NCBI GenBank assembly: GCA_963729325.1
Contig: CAVSNS010000012.1
Span: 5,497 to 69,496 of the forward strand
From: JABCYV01 sp963729325
GTDB lineage: Bacteria > Acidobacteriota > Terriglobia > Terriglobales > Acidobacteriaceae
Length of the DNA: 64,000 nucleotides
Direction of reading: 5' to 3'
Part shown: positions 49,819 through 58,652 of the stretch, piece after piece
Position numbering within the stretch: position 1 is the stretch's first letter
How the letters are laid out: the number at the start of each line of letters is the position of its first letter
The notes under the pieces: model-generated
What the model was told of the DNA's origin: nothing
What the model saw: only the letters and a program-made list of their open reading frames with translations
The model's database searches: none
Translations under genes and position numbers: made by a program

Positions 49819-50241
49819 TTAGTTAGTGCCAGAGGACGAAGACCCGGTCCCATGATCCTTTGTTTGAGCTACCTTGGTCATCACTCGTGGCGTTTTGATG
49901 CTATAGGCGCCGTCTGGTGTTTCAACTTTGCTGAGGAAGTTCTTATCTCCCACGTGCACGAAGTTAAGCTCTCCATGGTCAGCGGAAGCTCCCTCGAAAA
50001 CTCCGTCGAAAACAACAGGCAACACAAAAACGCTGTTATCGTAGCTCTGGATGGCTAACACTGAGCGGCCCGCAGGATAGACACGACTCACCCGGTATGT
50101 GCCTGCGGGAAGCGTGGTGCCGCCGGCGACAAACTCGAACGGGACATTCGCAACGACTGTGTCCACGTCTTGGGCGTGAGCTTCGCTCAACCCAATCAGG
50201 CAAGTCAGAGTAAGTACAGCGATCAAGTACAACTTCTTCAT
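49819..50241 (-). CDS. Small secreted PFEF-type protein
   Basis: 140 residues with a signal peptide (LYLIAVLTLTCLIGLSEAHA). The mature part has VANVPFEFVAGGTTLPAGTY, SVLAIQSYDN and FVHVGDKNFLSKVETPDG, ending in a Gly/Ser tail. It is a distant paralogue of the protein at 55704-56123, which shares the PFEF...G...PAG.Y pattern. This type is frequent in Acidobacteria; function is unknown, probably a small beta-barrel envelope protein. Confidence 0.7.
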   Translation of the reverse strand: MKKLYLIAVLTLTCLIGLSEAHAQDVDTVVANVPFEFVAGGTTLPAGTYRVSRVYPAGRSVLAIQSYDNSVFVLPVVFDGVFEGASADHGELNFVHVGDKNFLSKVETPDGAYSIKTPRVMTKVAQTKDHGTGSSSSGTN

Positions 50242-51070
50242 GATTTCTCCTTGTTAAGACGTTTGATTTTCGTTATTGATGACTGCGCTTGGGATGTTTT
50301 AGTCCACAATTTTCCCCGAGCCTCAGCTTGTCAAATGCTTTTCGCAACGTATATGGGATTAGAGTCAGGGACGAACGAGAGGATGCGGATGGGATGTCAC
50401 TTGATTGTCAAATCTTTGTCCCGCCGCACGGAACTCACTTCGATAACTTTGATGGACCGAAAACGGATCTTACGTAATTTTGCAGCCGGTCGAGATTCAC
50501 AGTCAGAAATTGAAGTTCGAAGAGGAAGTGGAGGAAGTGATAGAGACCGAGGAAAATCAAAATGACGCGCAAGGCCCTTCAAAAACTTCGCCTTGCCCTG
50601 CTCGCGTCTTTCGCGCGGTTGTCGATCAGAGATTGGAGCTTAGGCTCGTTTCCGAATACCGTCCAACAACCGATCCGAATCGAAGTACGGAGGACAGAAG
50701 AATCGTGTGTCGATGGTGTGCCGCAACATTATGCAGCGCTGCGGCCTTGTTCCCCCAAGCACGGCATACGCTTGGAAACTTTGTATTCCTGCGACGTCAC
50801 TCACCCAGAGGACTTCAATCTTATTTTCCGGTTGGTGCAGAAGTCGGAGGCCCGAAGCGTTCTAGTGGGCTTCACGAACCACTCAGAGAGCGAAAGCTAG
50901 GCGAATATCGAATCGATTTCGCCAAGGTTCACGACGAACCTTGTTCAGCAAGTCCATACGGTGTTCTCTGTATTTTTGGGGCTTGTGGTTGTGAATTTGC
51001 TGTTCAAACTGTGCGTTTCGGTGGTGCGCAGTTATGTGGTGTGCAGCTATGAAGAACTTCTATTGGGGGC
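50242..51070. other. Long stretch without confident gene
   Basis: Frames here look non-coding or decayed. The best candidate is 50562-50900 (+), 112 residues starting MTRKALQKLRLALLASFARL with GACCGAGGA upstream, but it matches nothing known. A remnant gene with frameshifts is possible. Confidence 0.3.
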
Positions 51071-51592
51071 CTATTTCGTGACTAGGCCACAGGCGATGCG
51101 GTCCCCGGCGTTACCGGCAGGATCGGTCTTCATGTCGTCCGCTTTGGCGTGAATCACCAGTGCCGTGCCGCCGTTGCTGAATAGTGAGTGACTGTCATCT
51201 CCCAGGTTCACATCCTTGTCGGCTGTCCTGACTTTTGCCTTGCCGTTTGCGTCCACCGTGAAATTCTTCATATCGCCGGCATGGTGGCCTTCCGGATTCT
51301 CCAGACCGTGCTTCTTCCCATCGGGATTGAAATGCGGGCCGGCTGACTTGAAGTCGGGCGGTTCGCATTTTGCGTTCTGATGAAAGTGCAGTGCATGCTC
51401 GCCGGTAGGCAGATCGTGCAGGTTTAGCTCGATCCCAACGCCGCCGCCGGGGTTGCCATCCCAGATCGTTGCGGAGCCCACACTCTTACCCTGGGCGTCT
51501 TTCAGTTCGACCATAGTTTTCGCCGCGCTCGCAAGTGAGAGAGCGATCACGGCCATGGGCAATGCCATGGCAAACAGTGTCTTCGGGTTCAT
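51071..51592 (-). CDS. sodC: Cu/Zn superoxide dismutase
   Basis: Periplasmic SodC of 173 residues from the ATG at 51592 (MNPKTLFAMALPMAVIALSL signal). Copper ligands in HALHFHQNAKC, zinc/copper loop in GPHFNPDGKKHG and HHAGDMKNF, final His in ALVIHAKADD, and the active-site Arg in NAGDRIACGLV. The disulfide cysteines (KCEPP and ACG) are present. Detoxifies superoxide. Single gene. Confidence 0.95.
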   Translation of the reverse strand: MNPKTLFAMALPMAVIALSLASAAKTMVELKDAQGKSVGSATIWDGNPGGGVGIELNLHDLPTGEHALHFHQNAKCEPPDFKSAGPHFNPDGKKHGLENPEGHHAGDMKNFTVDANGKAKVRTADKDVNLGDDSHSLFSNGGTALVIHAKADDMKTDPAGNAGDRIACGLVTK

Positions 51593-51836
51593 GGCCAACA
51601 TTATAACCAAGGAGAAGAACGAACGCATTCATCGCCGCATCGTGACATAGTAGGTGTTGTTCCCCGATCGCAGATCCTTTCCATAAGAAAAGATCACGCC
51701 CACTCCAAACACACGGATCTCTGTCGGAATTGTGCGTGCAGCGCACTACAAGCCGGAAACCGTTCGATGCAGGGAAGTCCTTTGGGTTTGTGCCAGTAAC
51801 TCAAATGATAAACAATCGTGGGGCCGAATATTGGGT

Positions 51837-54356
51837 TCACAAATCCTTTACTTTCTGTTGCAACTCCCGTGCGATCTCAGCGGGGCCGGTTGCCTTATCA
51901 AACTGGATTGGCTTCCCGATTTTCACCCGCACGGCATACGGCTTAGCAAACTTTTTTCCAGCTTGCTTCAGCTCAAATAGGCCATCAATGCGCATGGGCA
52001 CAACCGGTATTTGGAGATTGTTCGCGAGCAGGCCGATGCCGGCGCGGAAGGGGAGCATATCGCCGTCGGTCGTGTGGTGACCTTCGGGAAACACCAGGAC
52101 ACTATGGCCGCGGTCCACTAATTCACCCGCGTAAGCAAAACTCTCGCGAAAGCCTGCTTCCCGCGGCAACGGAAAAAGGTTCAGCAAGGACACTCCCAGC
52201 ACCCACTTCACACGGTCGTAGATCCGTCCGAAGAAAGGTCGCGTCGACGGGGGCGTGCGAAATGATTCCAGGGTCTCGCCGCCGGCGGCCGTCGCCAGCT
52301 TGTGGCGCAGGCGCGCGGGCAGCGCCGTCAGCACGAAACCAACATCCACATCGCCAATGTGATTGCAGATCACCAGGACGGGCCCACGAACATCGCAAAG
52401 GTTCTCGCGACCGTCAACGCGAGGCCATCCCAATATGAACACCGCGGGACGCAGCAAGAGATAATGCGTCAGCAGTCGAATCCAAGTCACTGGCCAGTGT
52501 TGCACCCAGCGCGGATAGTGATATTGCACCCGCGCTGGAACTTTGCCATGCAGCATGCCTTCGAGATCGGCCACGGTCTTCAGCGCGGCGAATCGCGTCT
52601 CGCTAAGGTCAATCTGATAGCGGTCTTCGAGCGCACTGAGCAGCTCAACCCGATCGAGTGAACTCAGATTCAAATCAGTGTCGAGGTTGGCATCAGGAGT
52701 GAGTGTACCTGGCCTTCCGGTGATCCGTGCAATCAATTCCCCGAGCGGACTTGAGGTGGCCGAGATCGCGCTCTTCTGGCTGAGTTGGGTCAGTACGACT
52801 TGTTGGATCACGTTGGTGCGGGACTTTTGCGTAGATGTGCGCGGGAAGTCCTCGTCGGGCCACACAAACCAGTTGCGCATGCGCTGGTATTCCGCGAGGG
52901 TTTCATTGGCACGTTTCAGGAGCAACTCCGGATCAAACTGGTCCCCGCGCAAGATCAAAACTGCGCAAGCCTCTGCATTGCCGTCGCGGGGCAATCCGAT
53001 CACGACGCAGTCCTTCACTTCGGGTTGGCGGCGCAACGCGACTTCAAGGTCTTCGGGATAAATATTCATGCCGGCGGGCGTAACGATAACGTCCTTCTTT
53101 CGACCCTTGAAGTACAGATTGCCCTCACTATCGAGGCCTCCGATGTCACCTGTGCCGTACCAGCCTTCGTCCGAGGCGACCGGTTGGAGTGCGTTGCCGG
53201 TCCAATATCCGGAGGCTACGCCGCTACCGCGGACCATAATCTCTCCGTCAGGCGCTAGTTTGACTTCGCGTCCCGGAAGCACTTTCCCAATCGAACCTTT
53301 GCCGAGGCGGAAAGGATGGTTCAGGCTGACGATCGAAGTAGTTTCTGTGAGCCCATAGCCCTGGATTACGGCGTAGCCCAAGCGTCCCCAGAATTCTTCG
53401 GTATCGCGATCAAGCGCGGCGCCGCCGGAAATAAAGGCCCAGAACTTCCATCCAAACTGGCGATGGACGCGGCGGAAGATCCACCAGCGGCACAGGAAAT
53501 GCTTGCCTTCAGCGGAGCGAAATCGTTTTCGAAACTTCTCCAGACCGCCTTCGTCAGCGAGGTCACGTTCGATTTTTTCCTTTAGCGCCTGCAGCATCCG
53601 TGGCACGGCTACCAGCGCCGAAACACGCTCGCGCCGAATAGTGGCAATGACTTCGGCAGGCTTGAGCGCATCCTGGAAAATTACTGTGCTTCCCAAGAGT
53701 TGTGGCAAAAAGATTCCCAGAAACTGCCCGAATACGTGGCTGAGCGGCAGCAGGTTCAAGAAGCGAACCGGATGCACGAAGCGCTCATACTTAAGGTATT
53801 TGTGAATCTCAGTTTCAAGGGGCGCGACGTTGGCGAGAACGTTGCCGTGTGTGATCACAACGCCTTTGGGCTCGGCCGTGGTGCCAGAGGTAAATACGAT
53901 CTCCAGCGTGTCGTTTGGTTCGATTGCAGCCGCTTGATAGCGAGCGGCCGAAAAATGCGCCAAGGTTTCTTGCAGGTCTTCCAACACTAGCGTAGGTATG
54001 GAGGGCCGGGCGTATTTACGCGAACAAAGCAGGAGTTTGGCGCTGACTTGCTCATAGACGCGGAGGGCAAAGTCGGGTGCGGAGGCGTCGTCGATAGGGA
54101 CCACGATTACGCCCCGGAGAGCGCAGCCCAAGAATGCCCCGACCCACTCCGCCGAATTCGCACTCCAAATTAAAACCCGGTCGCCTTTGTTGATGTCACG
54201 CTTTGCCAGTTCACCGGCAAACTGGAATGCAGTCTCGGCAACTCGACGGTAGCTCCAGCGCGCCGTGCGATATCCGCTGCGTTGTACATAGGCGCATTCT
54301 CCATCCCTGCGGAGAAAGTCGTCGAGATATCCGACCAGAGAGCTGCGGCCCATCAA
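51837..54356 (-). CDS. Fused acyl-AMP ligase, acyl carrier and PlsC acyltransferase
   Basis: 839 residues combining three activities. Residues ~1-530 are an AMP-forming ligase (IVFTSGTTAEPKGVVITHGN, YGLTETTSIVSLNH, GWYGTGDIGGLD). Residues ~545-620 are an acyl carrier domain whose LNLSSLDRVELLSALED holds the phosphopantetheine serine. Residues ~640-839 are a PlsC-type acyltransferase with the HxxxxD box in ICNHIGDVDVGF and FPEGHHTTDG. The protein could activate a fatty acid, hold it on its own carrier and transfer it to a lysophospholipid, much like bacterial Aas but with an added carrier domain. Divergent from the AhpD-like gene. Confidence 0.88.
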   Translation of the reverse strand: MMGRSSLVGYLDDFLRRDGECAYVQRSGYRTARWSYRRVAETAFQFAGELAKRDINKGDRVLIWSANSAEWVGAFLGCALRGVIVVPIDDASAPDFALRVYEQVSAKLLLCSRKYARPSIPTLVLEDLQETLAHFSAARYQAAAIEPNDTLEIVFTSGTTAEPKGVVITHGNVLANVAPLETEIHKYLKYERFVHPVRFLNLLPLSHVFGQFLGIFLPQLLGSTVIFQDALKPAEVIATIRRERVSALVAVPRMLQALKEKIERDLADEGGLEKFRKRFRSAEGKHFLCRWWIFRRVHRQFGWKFWAFISGGAALDRDTEEFWGRLGYAVIQGYGLTETTSIVSLNHPFRLGKGSIGKVLPGREVKLAPDGEIMVRGSGVASGYWTGNALQPVASDEGWYGTGDIGGLDSEGNLYFKGRKKDVIVTPAGMNIYPEDLEVALRRQPEVKDCVVIGLPRDGNAEACAVLILRGDQFDPELLLKRANETLAEYQRMRNWFVWPDEDFPRTSTQKSRTNVIQQVVLTQLSQKSAISATSSPLGELIARITGRPGTLTPDANLDTDLNLSSLDRVELLSALEDRYQIDLSETRFAALKTVADLEGMLHGKVPARVQYHYPRWVQHWPVTWIRLLTHYLLLRPAVFILGWPRVDGRENLCDVRGPVLVICNHIGDVDVGFVLTALPARLRHKLATAAGGETLESFRTPPSTRPFFGRIYDRVKWVLGVSLLNLFPLPREAGFRESFAYAGELVDRGHSVLVFPEGHHTTDGDMLPFRAGIGLLANNLQIPVVPMRIDGLFELKQAGKKFAKPYAVRVKIGKPIQFDKATGPAEIARELQQKVKDL

Positions 54357-54541
54357 GCAAGCTTAACGCGTCGAGGCATTGCAGTGCCGCGGCCAGTCGG
54401 TTTCGTTGCTGCTTGGGCGGAAGATTCCGACCCAACCCGCGTAATACAATTCCGTTATTGGCAAGCGAGACGGCTTCAATGTAGGTTGGCTGCCGCAGAA
54501 TTCGGCGGCCACAAATCTCGGCCGAGGCTCCCGTTCATCCT

Positions 54542-55108
54542 ATGACCTGGATTCGCACCATACCCCTCACAGAAGCCGACGACAAATTGCGGCAAGCCAT
54601 GGAGGACCAACGAGCTCTCTATCCCATCGAGTATGCCACCCCGGTGCACCCGACTGAGGGAGGCGGAGCGCAAATCGTCGAATCTCATAGTCTGATTCCT
54701 GACGCGCTCTACCACGCCTTTGCCACCTTTGGGGCGCTCATGTCCCCCGATTTGCCGCTGAGCCGGCGGCAACACGAAATGATCACCACCGTAGTATCGG
54801 TGACCAACCGGTGCGTCTATTGAATCGAGTCCCACGCAGAGTTTCTGCGCCGCGTGACCTTGGATAAGAACCTGGTCGAGGGCCTGGAAAAGGATTACAC
54901 CACCGCTCCCATCACCGCGCAGGAGTGCACGATGCTCGACTACGTCGTGAAACTCACCCGAGACGCTACCAAAGTATCGAAGGATGACCACGCGCGCCTG
55001 CGAGCCTCAGGCTTCGACGACAAAGCGATACTGCAGATCACACTGATTGCTTCCTGGTTCAACTACATCAACCGCGTAGCCGACGCGTTGGGTGTTGGAA
55101 GGGAATAG
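54542..55108 (+). CDS. AhpD-like (carboxymuconolactone decarboxylase family) selenoprotein
   Basis: 188 residues in one frame with an internal TGA at 54821-54823 (codon 94). Before it: YHAFATFGALMSPDLPLSRR, QHEMITTVVSVTNRCVY; after it, in frame: IESHAEFLRRVTLDKNLVEG, TAQECTMLDYVVKLTRDATK and TLIASWFNYINRVADALGVG. The family's catalytic signature is CxYCxxxH; here it reads C-V-Y-U-I-E-S-H, a CxxU pair with the following His kept. A SECIS-like hairpin follows. By family it is an alkylhydroperoxidase or a thiol reductant of a peroxiredoxin. The alternative is a chance nonsense mutation of the second cysteine. Confidence 0.9.
54821..54849 (+). promoter_or_regulatory. Selenocysteine UGA and SECIS-like hairpin
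   Basis: UGA is followed after 11 bases by CGCAGA-GTT-TCTGCG, a perfect 6-bp stem with a G-initial three-base loop about 17 bases after UGA. Spacing and loop fit the bacterial SECIS rule. Confidence 0.75.
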
Positions 55109-55120
55109 ACTCAGTAGCGA

Positions 55121-55669
55121 TCACTGTTGATCTTTCTCCGGCTCATGGCTCCGGACGAATCTCAGCAACGCCCCTGCGGCGCCATCCGGCTGCTCCGCCA
55201 CCCATTCCCAGGCCCGCCGTCCGCCTCCATTCGTTGAGCATCTTGCTTCCGCATAGTCCACGAGCCGATTAAGCACAGTCGTCACCGAGGCGATCGGATC
55301 TTTGTGACGCTCGATCAACTCGGGGAATCTTCGCCGTAGTTGATCGCAAACCTGACGGGTGCCGAGTGGAACCTCGGACTCCATCAACACCAGCCGGCAA
55401 GCCCGGGTGAAACCGGGCTGACGGCTAGCTGGTCTGCGATCGAGGAAAGTGAGCAACTCGTCACTGAGCACCGAGTCGCCGAAGATGTTCGCCAGTCCCA
55501 CCAACGTTTGCTTAATGGTGCCGATTCGCTTCATCAGGTCCGACCGGCGCTGCACTAGTTCGTAGAGTTCCCGCTCCGCAGAACGGATCACCTGCTGGAC
55601 ATGCAGATCTGCCGGCAGCAACTCTGTTGCTCGCGAGGTTCCATTGCTTCCATTCTCGCTGGTGTTCAT
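55121..55669 (-). CDS. Hypothetical protein with coiled coil and winged-helix-like part
   Basis: 182 residues, cytoplasmic. The N-terminal third is a likely coiled coil (ERELYELVQRRSDLMKRIGT). The rest (ACRLVLMESEVPLGTRQVCD, PIASVTTVLNRLVDYAEARC) looks like the winged-helix-type domain common in uncharacterised Acidobacterial proteins and thus possibly DNA-binding. Convergent with the AhpD-like gene, 12 bases apart. Confidence 0.65.
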   Translation of the reverse strand: MNTSENGSNGTSRATELLPADLHVQQVIRSAERELYELVQRRSDLMKRIGTIKQTLVGLANIFGDSVLSDELLTFLDRRPASRQPGFTRACRLVLMESEVPLGTRQVCDQLRRRFPELIERHKDPIASVTTVLNRLVDYAEARCSTNGGGRRAWEWVAEQPDGAAGALLRFVRSHEPEKDQQ

Positions 55670-55703
55670 CCCCTAACCTCCATGAACGCAATCTAATACG
55701 GCG

Positions 55704-56123
55704 TTACGGCTGAGTTCCCACTGCTACCGTTTCCTTCGGGGCGCTTGCTATGGACGTTCTGGATCTTGATTTCCCGAGCTCATAGCCATGATCTTCGTCT
55801 TGCCTCCACACCTGCGCCAGCACATGTTGACCGCCGTAGCCATCAAATTTCAGCTTGGTTGATGCAGGCTTCCCCTTGGCCTCAACCCTGTTGGCCAGGA
55901 CCGTTGTGAGCACGCGGCCTCGCGCATCCCGCAGCGCCACAAAACGCGAAGCGTCGATCGCGATGGAGTAGTCTCCCGCGGGAAAAACCTGCCGTCCGAC
56001 TGTGAATTCGAATGGAATCTTTACCTTGATGATCTGGTCTGCCTGTTGTGCCTTGGCCATCCCCGCAAATAACGCAACTGCCAGTGAAATTACACTAATA
56101 GCTCGTCCCATCCTATACGTCAT
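55704..56123 (-). CDS. Small secreted PFEF-type protein
   Basis: 139 residues, signal peptide (AISVISLAVALFAGMAKAQ). Mature part: IKVKIPFEFTVGRQVFPAGD, SIAIDASRFVALRDARGR and LKFDGYGGQHVLAQVW. Paralogue of 49819-50241. AAGGGGG precedes the ATG at 56123; a second ATG at 56111 is also possible. Function unknown. Confidence 0.7.
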   Translation of the reverse strand: MTYRMGRAISVISLAVALFAGMAKAQQADQIIKVKIPFEFTVGRQVFPAGDYSIAIDASRFVALRDARGRVLTTVLANRVEAKGKPASTKLKFDGYGGQHVLAQVWRQDEDHGYELGKSRSRTSIASAPKETVAVGTQP

Positions 56124-56323
56124 ACGACCCCCTTTTGGTTTGTGCCCGACGCCTTGAAAGTGAGAATGCAGGCATCTGAAAACCAGCTTGCCCCAAGCTC
56201 ATCCTCGCCGCTATCCGCTTCTTGCCTCCAAAGCGTTTTCTTGTCACCTGCGGATTAGACACACGGGTCTACTCATGAGAATTATTGTTTGTTTTCATCT
56301 TCTGAATGAATTAAGCTCATGTC

Positions 56324-57241
56324 ATGGACGCGAGACTCGAGATTCGTCACCTCAAACTGCTGGCCGCGATCGCGGAGGAAGGCAGCGTCACCGAAGCCGG
56401 CAAGCGGCTCCATCTCACGCAATCGGCATTAAGCCATCAACTACGCGACGCTGAGGAAAAGCTGGGAGCGCCGCTATTTCTGCGTCTGGGAAAAAAGATG
56501 GTCTTGACCCCGGCGGGAGAAAAGTTACTGGTTTGTGCGCGCCGTGTGCTCGAGGATCTCGGAAACGCGGAAGCACAAGTCGAAGGATTGAATGGCGGAG
56601 CTCGCGGAGTGATTCGACTGAGCACGGAATGCTACACCTGTTACCACTGGTTGCCTCCGTTGCTCAAGAAGTTCCACAATAAGTTCTCTAAGGTCGAGGT
56701 AAACATCGATGCCGGCGCCACCGCGTATCCGGCCGCGGCTCTGCTCGAAGGCAAGCTGGACGTCGCCATTATGAGCTGTCCGCCGCGCAATAAAAGTCTT
56801 CGTGCCACTCCCATGTTCGAAGACGAACTCGTCATTGTGATGGCGCCTGCTCACCGCCTCGCGTCTTCCAGCCAGATACAGCCCCGCGATCTAGCGCAGG
56901 AAACCGTCCTCGTCTATCCCCCACGGGAAGAAAGTACCCTCATTCAGAAGATTCTGAAGCCCTCTGGGGTCACGCCGTACCGGGTGATCGAGGTCCCTCT
57001 GACCGAAGCAATTATCGAGTTGGCTTCTGCCGGCACCGGAATCGGCTTTCTGGCACGCTGGGCAGTCGCGCCTAGCGCGGAAGCAGGCAGAGTCGCGATC
57101 CGCCCATTGAGCGGTAGCGGCTTCCGGCGGCAGTGGTATGCCGTCACTTTACGAAATCAGCCTGCCCCCCCGCATCTGACCGAGTTCCTGGGTCTACTCG
57201 CCGGATTCTGCCCCAAGCAGGCGCGCCGCATGTCTGCCTAG
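56324..57241 (+). CDS. LysR family regulator, MetR-like
   Basis: 305 residues. N-terminal winged helix (IRHLKLLAAIAEEGSVTEAG, LHLTQSALSHQLRDAEEKLG) and a C-terminal co-inducer domain beginning RLSTECYTCYHWLPPLLKKF, a pattern resembling the ECxxCxxWLxP start of MetR effector domains. MetR responds to homocysteine and controls methionine genes. If the match is real, it fits the methionine-linked riboswitch at the other end of the window, but the target genes are not known. Confidence 0.88.
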   Translation: MDARLEIRHLKLLAAIAEEGSVTEAGKRLHLTQSALSHQLRDAEEKLGAPLFLRLGKKMVLTPAGEKLLVCARRVLEDLGNAEAQVEGLNGGARGVIRLSTECYTCYHWLPPLLKKFHNKFSKVEVNIDAGATAYPAAALLEGKLDVAIMSCPPRNKSLRATPMFEDELVIVMAPAHRLASSSQIQPRDLAQETVLVYPPREESTLIQKILKPSGVTPYRVIEVPLTEAIIELASAGTGIGFLARWAVAPSAEAGRVAIRPLSGSGFRRQWYAVTLRNQPAPPHLTEFLGLLAGFCPKQARRMSA

Positions 57242-57460
57242 GGTGATTTGTAATCGGCTAGACTTTGTTTTCCAGGCGTGTCAGATGTGCTATGTCACGA
57301 TTCGTAAGTTCCGGCCGGAAAATCGCTCTTTGGGAACCAGCAGAGTGAGTTCCGGTTGGGCTGTCGGAATCCGAGATTTACTACGGAAGGGACCATAAGA
57401 TTCAAGTTCAAAAACCTCGTTTCGTTCGGCTTGAACCTTCCATCGCCGGCGCTGCCGTAT

Positions 57461-57793
57461 TCATCTGCCTCGGCGCGAGTACCCCCGAAAAATCGCCATG
57501 ACCTTCTTGAACTCATCTGCGCTCGCAAACTCGTACGAACTGCCTAACTTGTGGATCGCGGAATTCATCGCGGCCCATGGAACTCGCTCCATCAGTCGCG
57601 TCCAATCGTCGGCCACAGCTTTGCGCTGCGCTGCGTCCGCGTCTTTACAGAACTGCCAGGCGGCAGCCTCGGCCGAGCCGTACTCGTCCAACAAGTCTTC
57701 ATGAAAATAGCCCCGCAGAAAATCTCGCAGCGCCGGGAATTCGGCGGCAGAAATCTCCGGAGTCTTGGCGTGATCGGGATGCTTACGGCTCAT
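57461..57793 (-). CDS. CdiI-like immunity protein
   Basis: 110 residues. The ATG at 57793 shares its A with the TGA of the upstream toxin gene (TGATG), a classic coupled junction. The sequence FPALRDFLRGYFHEDLLDEY, GSAEAAAWQFC and the final DEFKKVMAIFRGYSRR fit the CdiI_2-type immunity family (acidic, helical). It should bind and block the RNase A-like toxin next to it. No other copy is visible. Confidence 0.75.
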   Translation of the reverse strand: MSRKHPDHAKTPEISAAEFPALRDFLRGYFHEDLLDEYGSAEAAAWQFCKDADAAQRKAVADDWTRLMERVPWAAMNSAIHKLGSSYEFASADEFKKVMAIFRGYSRRGR

Positions 57794-58317
57794 CAGCGGC
57801 ACTCCGGATAGCTAGTCAGAACGTAATAGTCGCCCAGTCCGCTCCACTTCAAGACAACTATTGCATGTGAACAGGGCGTCGTCTGCTCGTCGCCACGCCG
57901 CAACGTTCGGCCAATCGGGTGAGCGGGGTCACCGTCGTAATCCAGCACCAGGTTAGGATGTCCGCCTTCGCGCTCCAGCCAGCGCCGAATTTTCGGTTGC
58001 TCATGTTGCAGCGCTGCGCCCACAACTCGCTCGGCTGTCTCTCGGTCGGTGTAGGTCGATGCCGCGGAGATTCCTCGCTCGCGTTCCAGACGCTGCCGAA
58101 GTTGCTCGTCGCTGCGGCCTACGTGTTTCTTCAGGGTGTGACCCCCAGATTTCTCGCCTTGCGAGAGATCGTGCGGAGGACCCAAAGTGCGCTCAACCCC
58201 GCCGGGGGCCGGGGTCTTATCAGGCTCCTGTGGAGGTGCCTGGCACGCGCTCGTCACCAGAAGCAACAGCCCCAAAATCGGTAAGCGTGCGCTAACTATT
58301 TTTTTATAATGTCCCAT
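57793..58317 (-). CDS. Lipoprotein with RNase A-like CdiA-CT toxin domain
   Basis: 174 residues. The N-terminus is a lipoprotein-type signal (LPILGLLLLVTSACQ, Cys25), then a proline-rich linker. Residues ~55-174 match the bacterial RNase A toxin domain seen at CdiA C-termini: EKSGGHTLKKHVGRSDEQL with candidate catalytic His60, GISAASTYTDRETAERVV, and the terminal GDYYVLTSYPE with Thr168 and Tyr170 in the positions used by that fold. Normally this domain sits at the end of a giant adhesin. Here it stands alone with only a lipid anchor, directly before its immunity gene. The delivery route is unknown. Confidence 0.75.
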   Translation of the reverse strand: MGHYKKIVSARLPILGLLLLVTSACQAPPQEPDKTPAPGGVERTLGPPHDLSQGEKSGGHTLKKHVGRSDEQLRQRLERERGISAASTYTDRETAERVVGAALQHEQPKIRRWLEREGGHPNLVLDYDGDPAHPIGRTLRRGDEQTTPCSHAIVVLKWSGLGDYYVLTSYPECR

Positions 58318-58326
58318 TTATCCCAG

Positions 58327-58340
58327 GTTCCACGTGGAAC
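58327..58340. other. parS-like centromere site
   Basis: GTTCCACGTGGAAC, a perfect 14-bp palindrome. With flanks it reads GGTTCCACGTGGAACA, matching 15 of 16 bases of the ParB consensus TGTTYCACGTGRAACA. It lies in an intergenic space just upstream of the toxin gene. It is the only such site I see in the window. Confidence 0.75.
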
Positions 58341-58451
58341 ACTTCGCGCGCCAAACAGCGGGAAGTATCGCACAGAGACTCTAATGACGCGGGGGGCAAG
58401 GCCTGCAATCCGAAAAGCCCCGCCCGCCCGATTTGACTCATCAGTTTCGCT

Positions 58452-58557
58452 GGTAACCCACTCGTACACTCCCTTTCGGTAACCCTTAGTAACCATACGA
58501 ATCTAGGTAACCAGCCTTACAATTGCCCTTGTCCGAAAGACCATCCCTCGGGTAACT
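58452..58557. repeat. Cluster of GGTAACC-type heptamers
   Basis: GGTAACC occurs at 58452, 58479 and 58506, with near copies AGTAACC at 58488 and GGTAACT at 58551, all within about 105 bases and upstream of the large TPR gene. It could be a binding array. The rest of 58341-58652 has no gene. Confidence 0.45.
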
Positions 58558-58652
58558 GGCAAAATAGCCGATGGAATGGGCAACTTACCGGTGAACCTGC
58601 CAGGAATGTGGCTTTCTGACAGGAGACAACCGGAACCGGAGTTCGCACTCAT

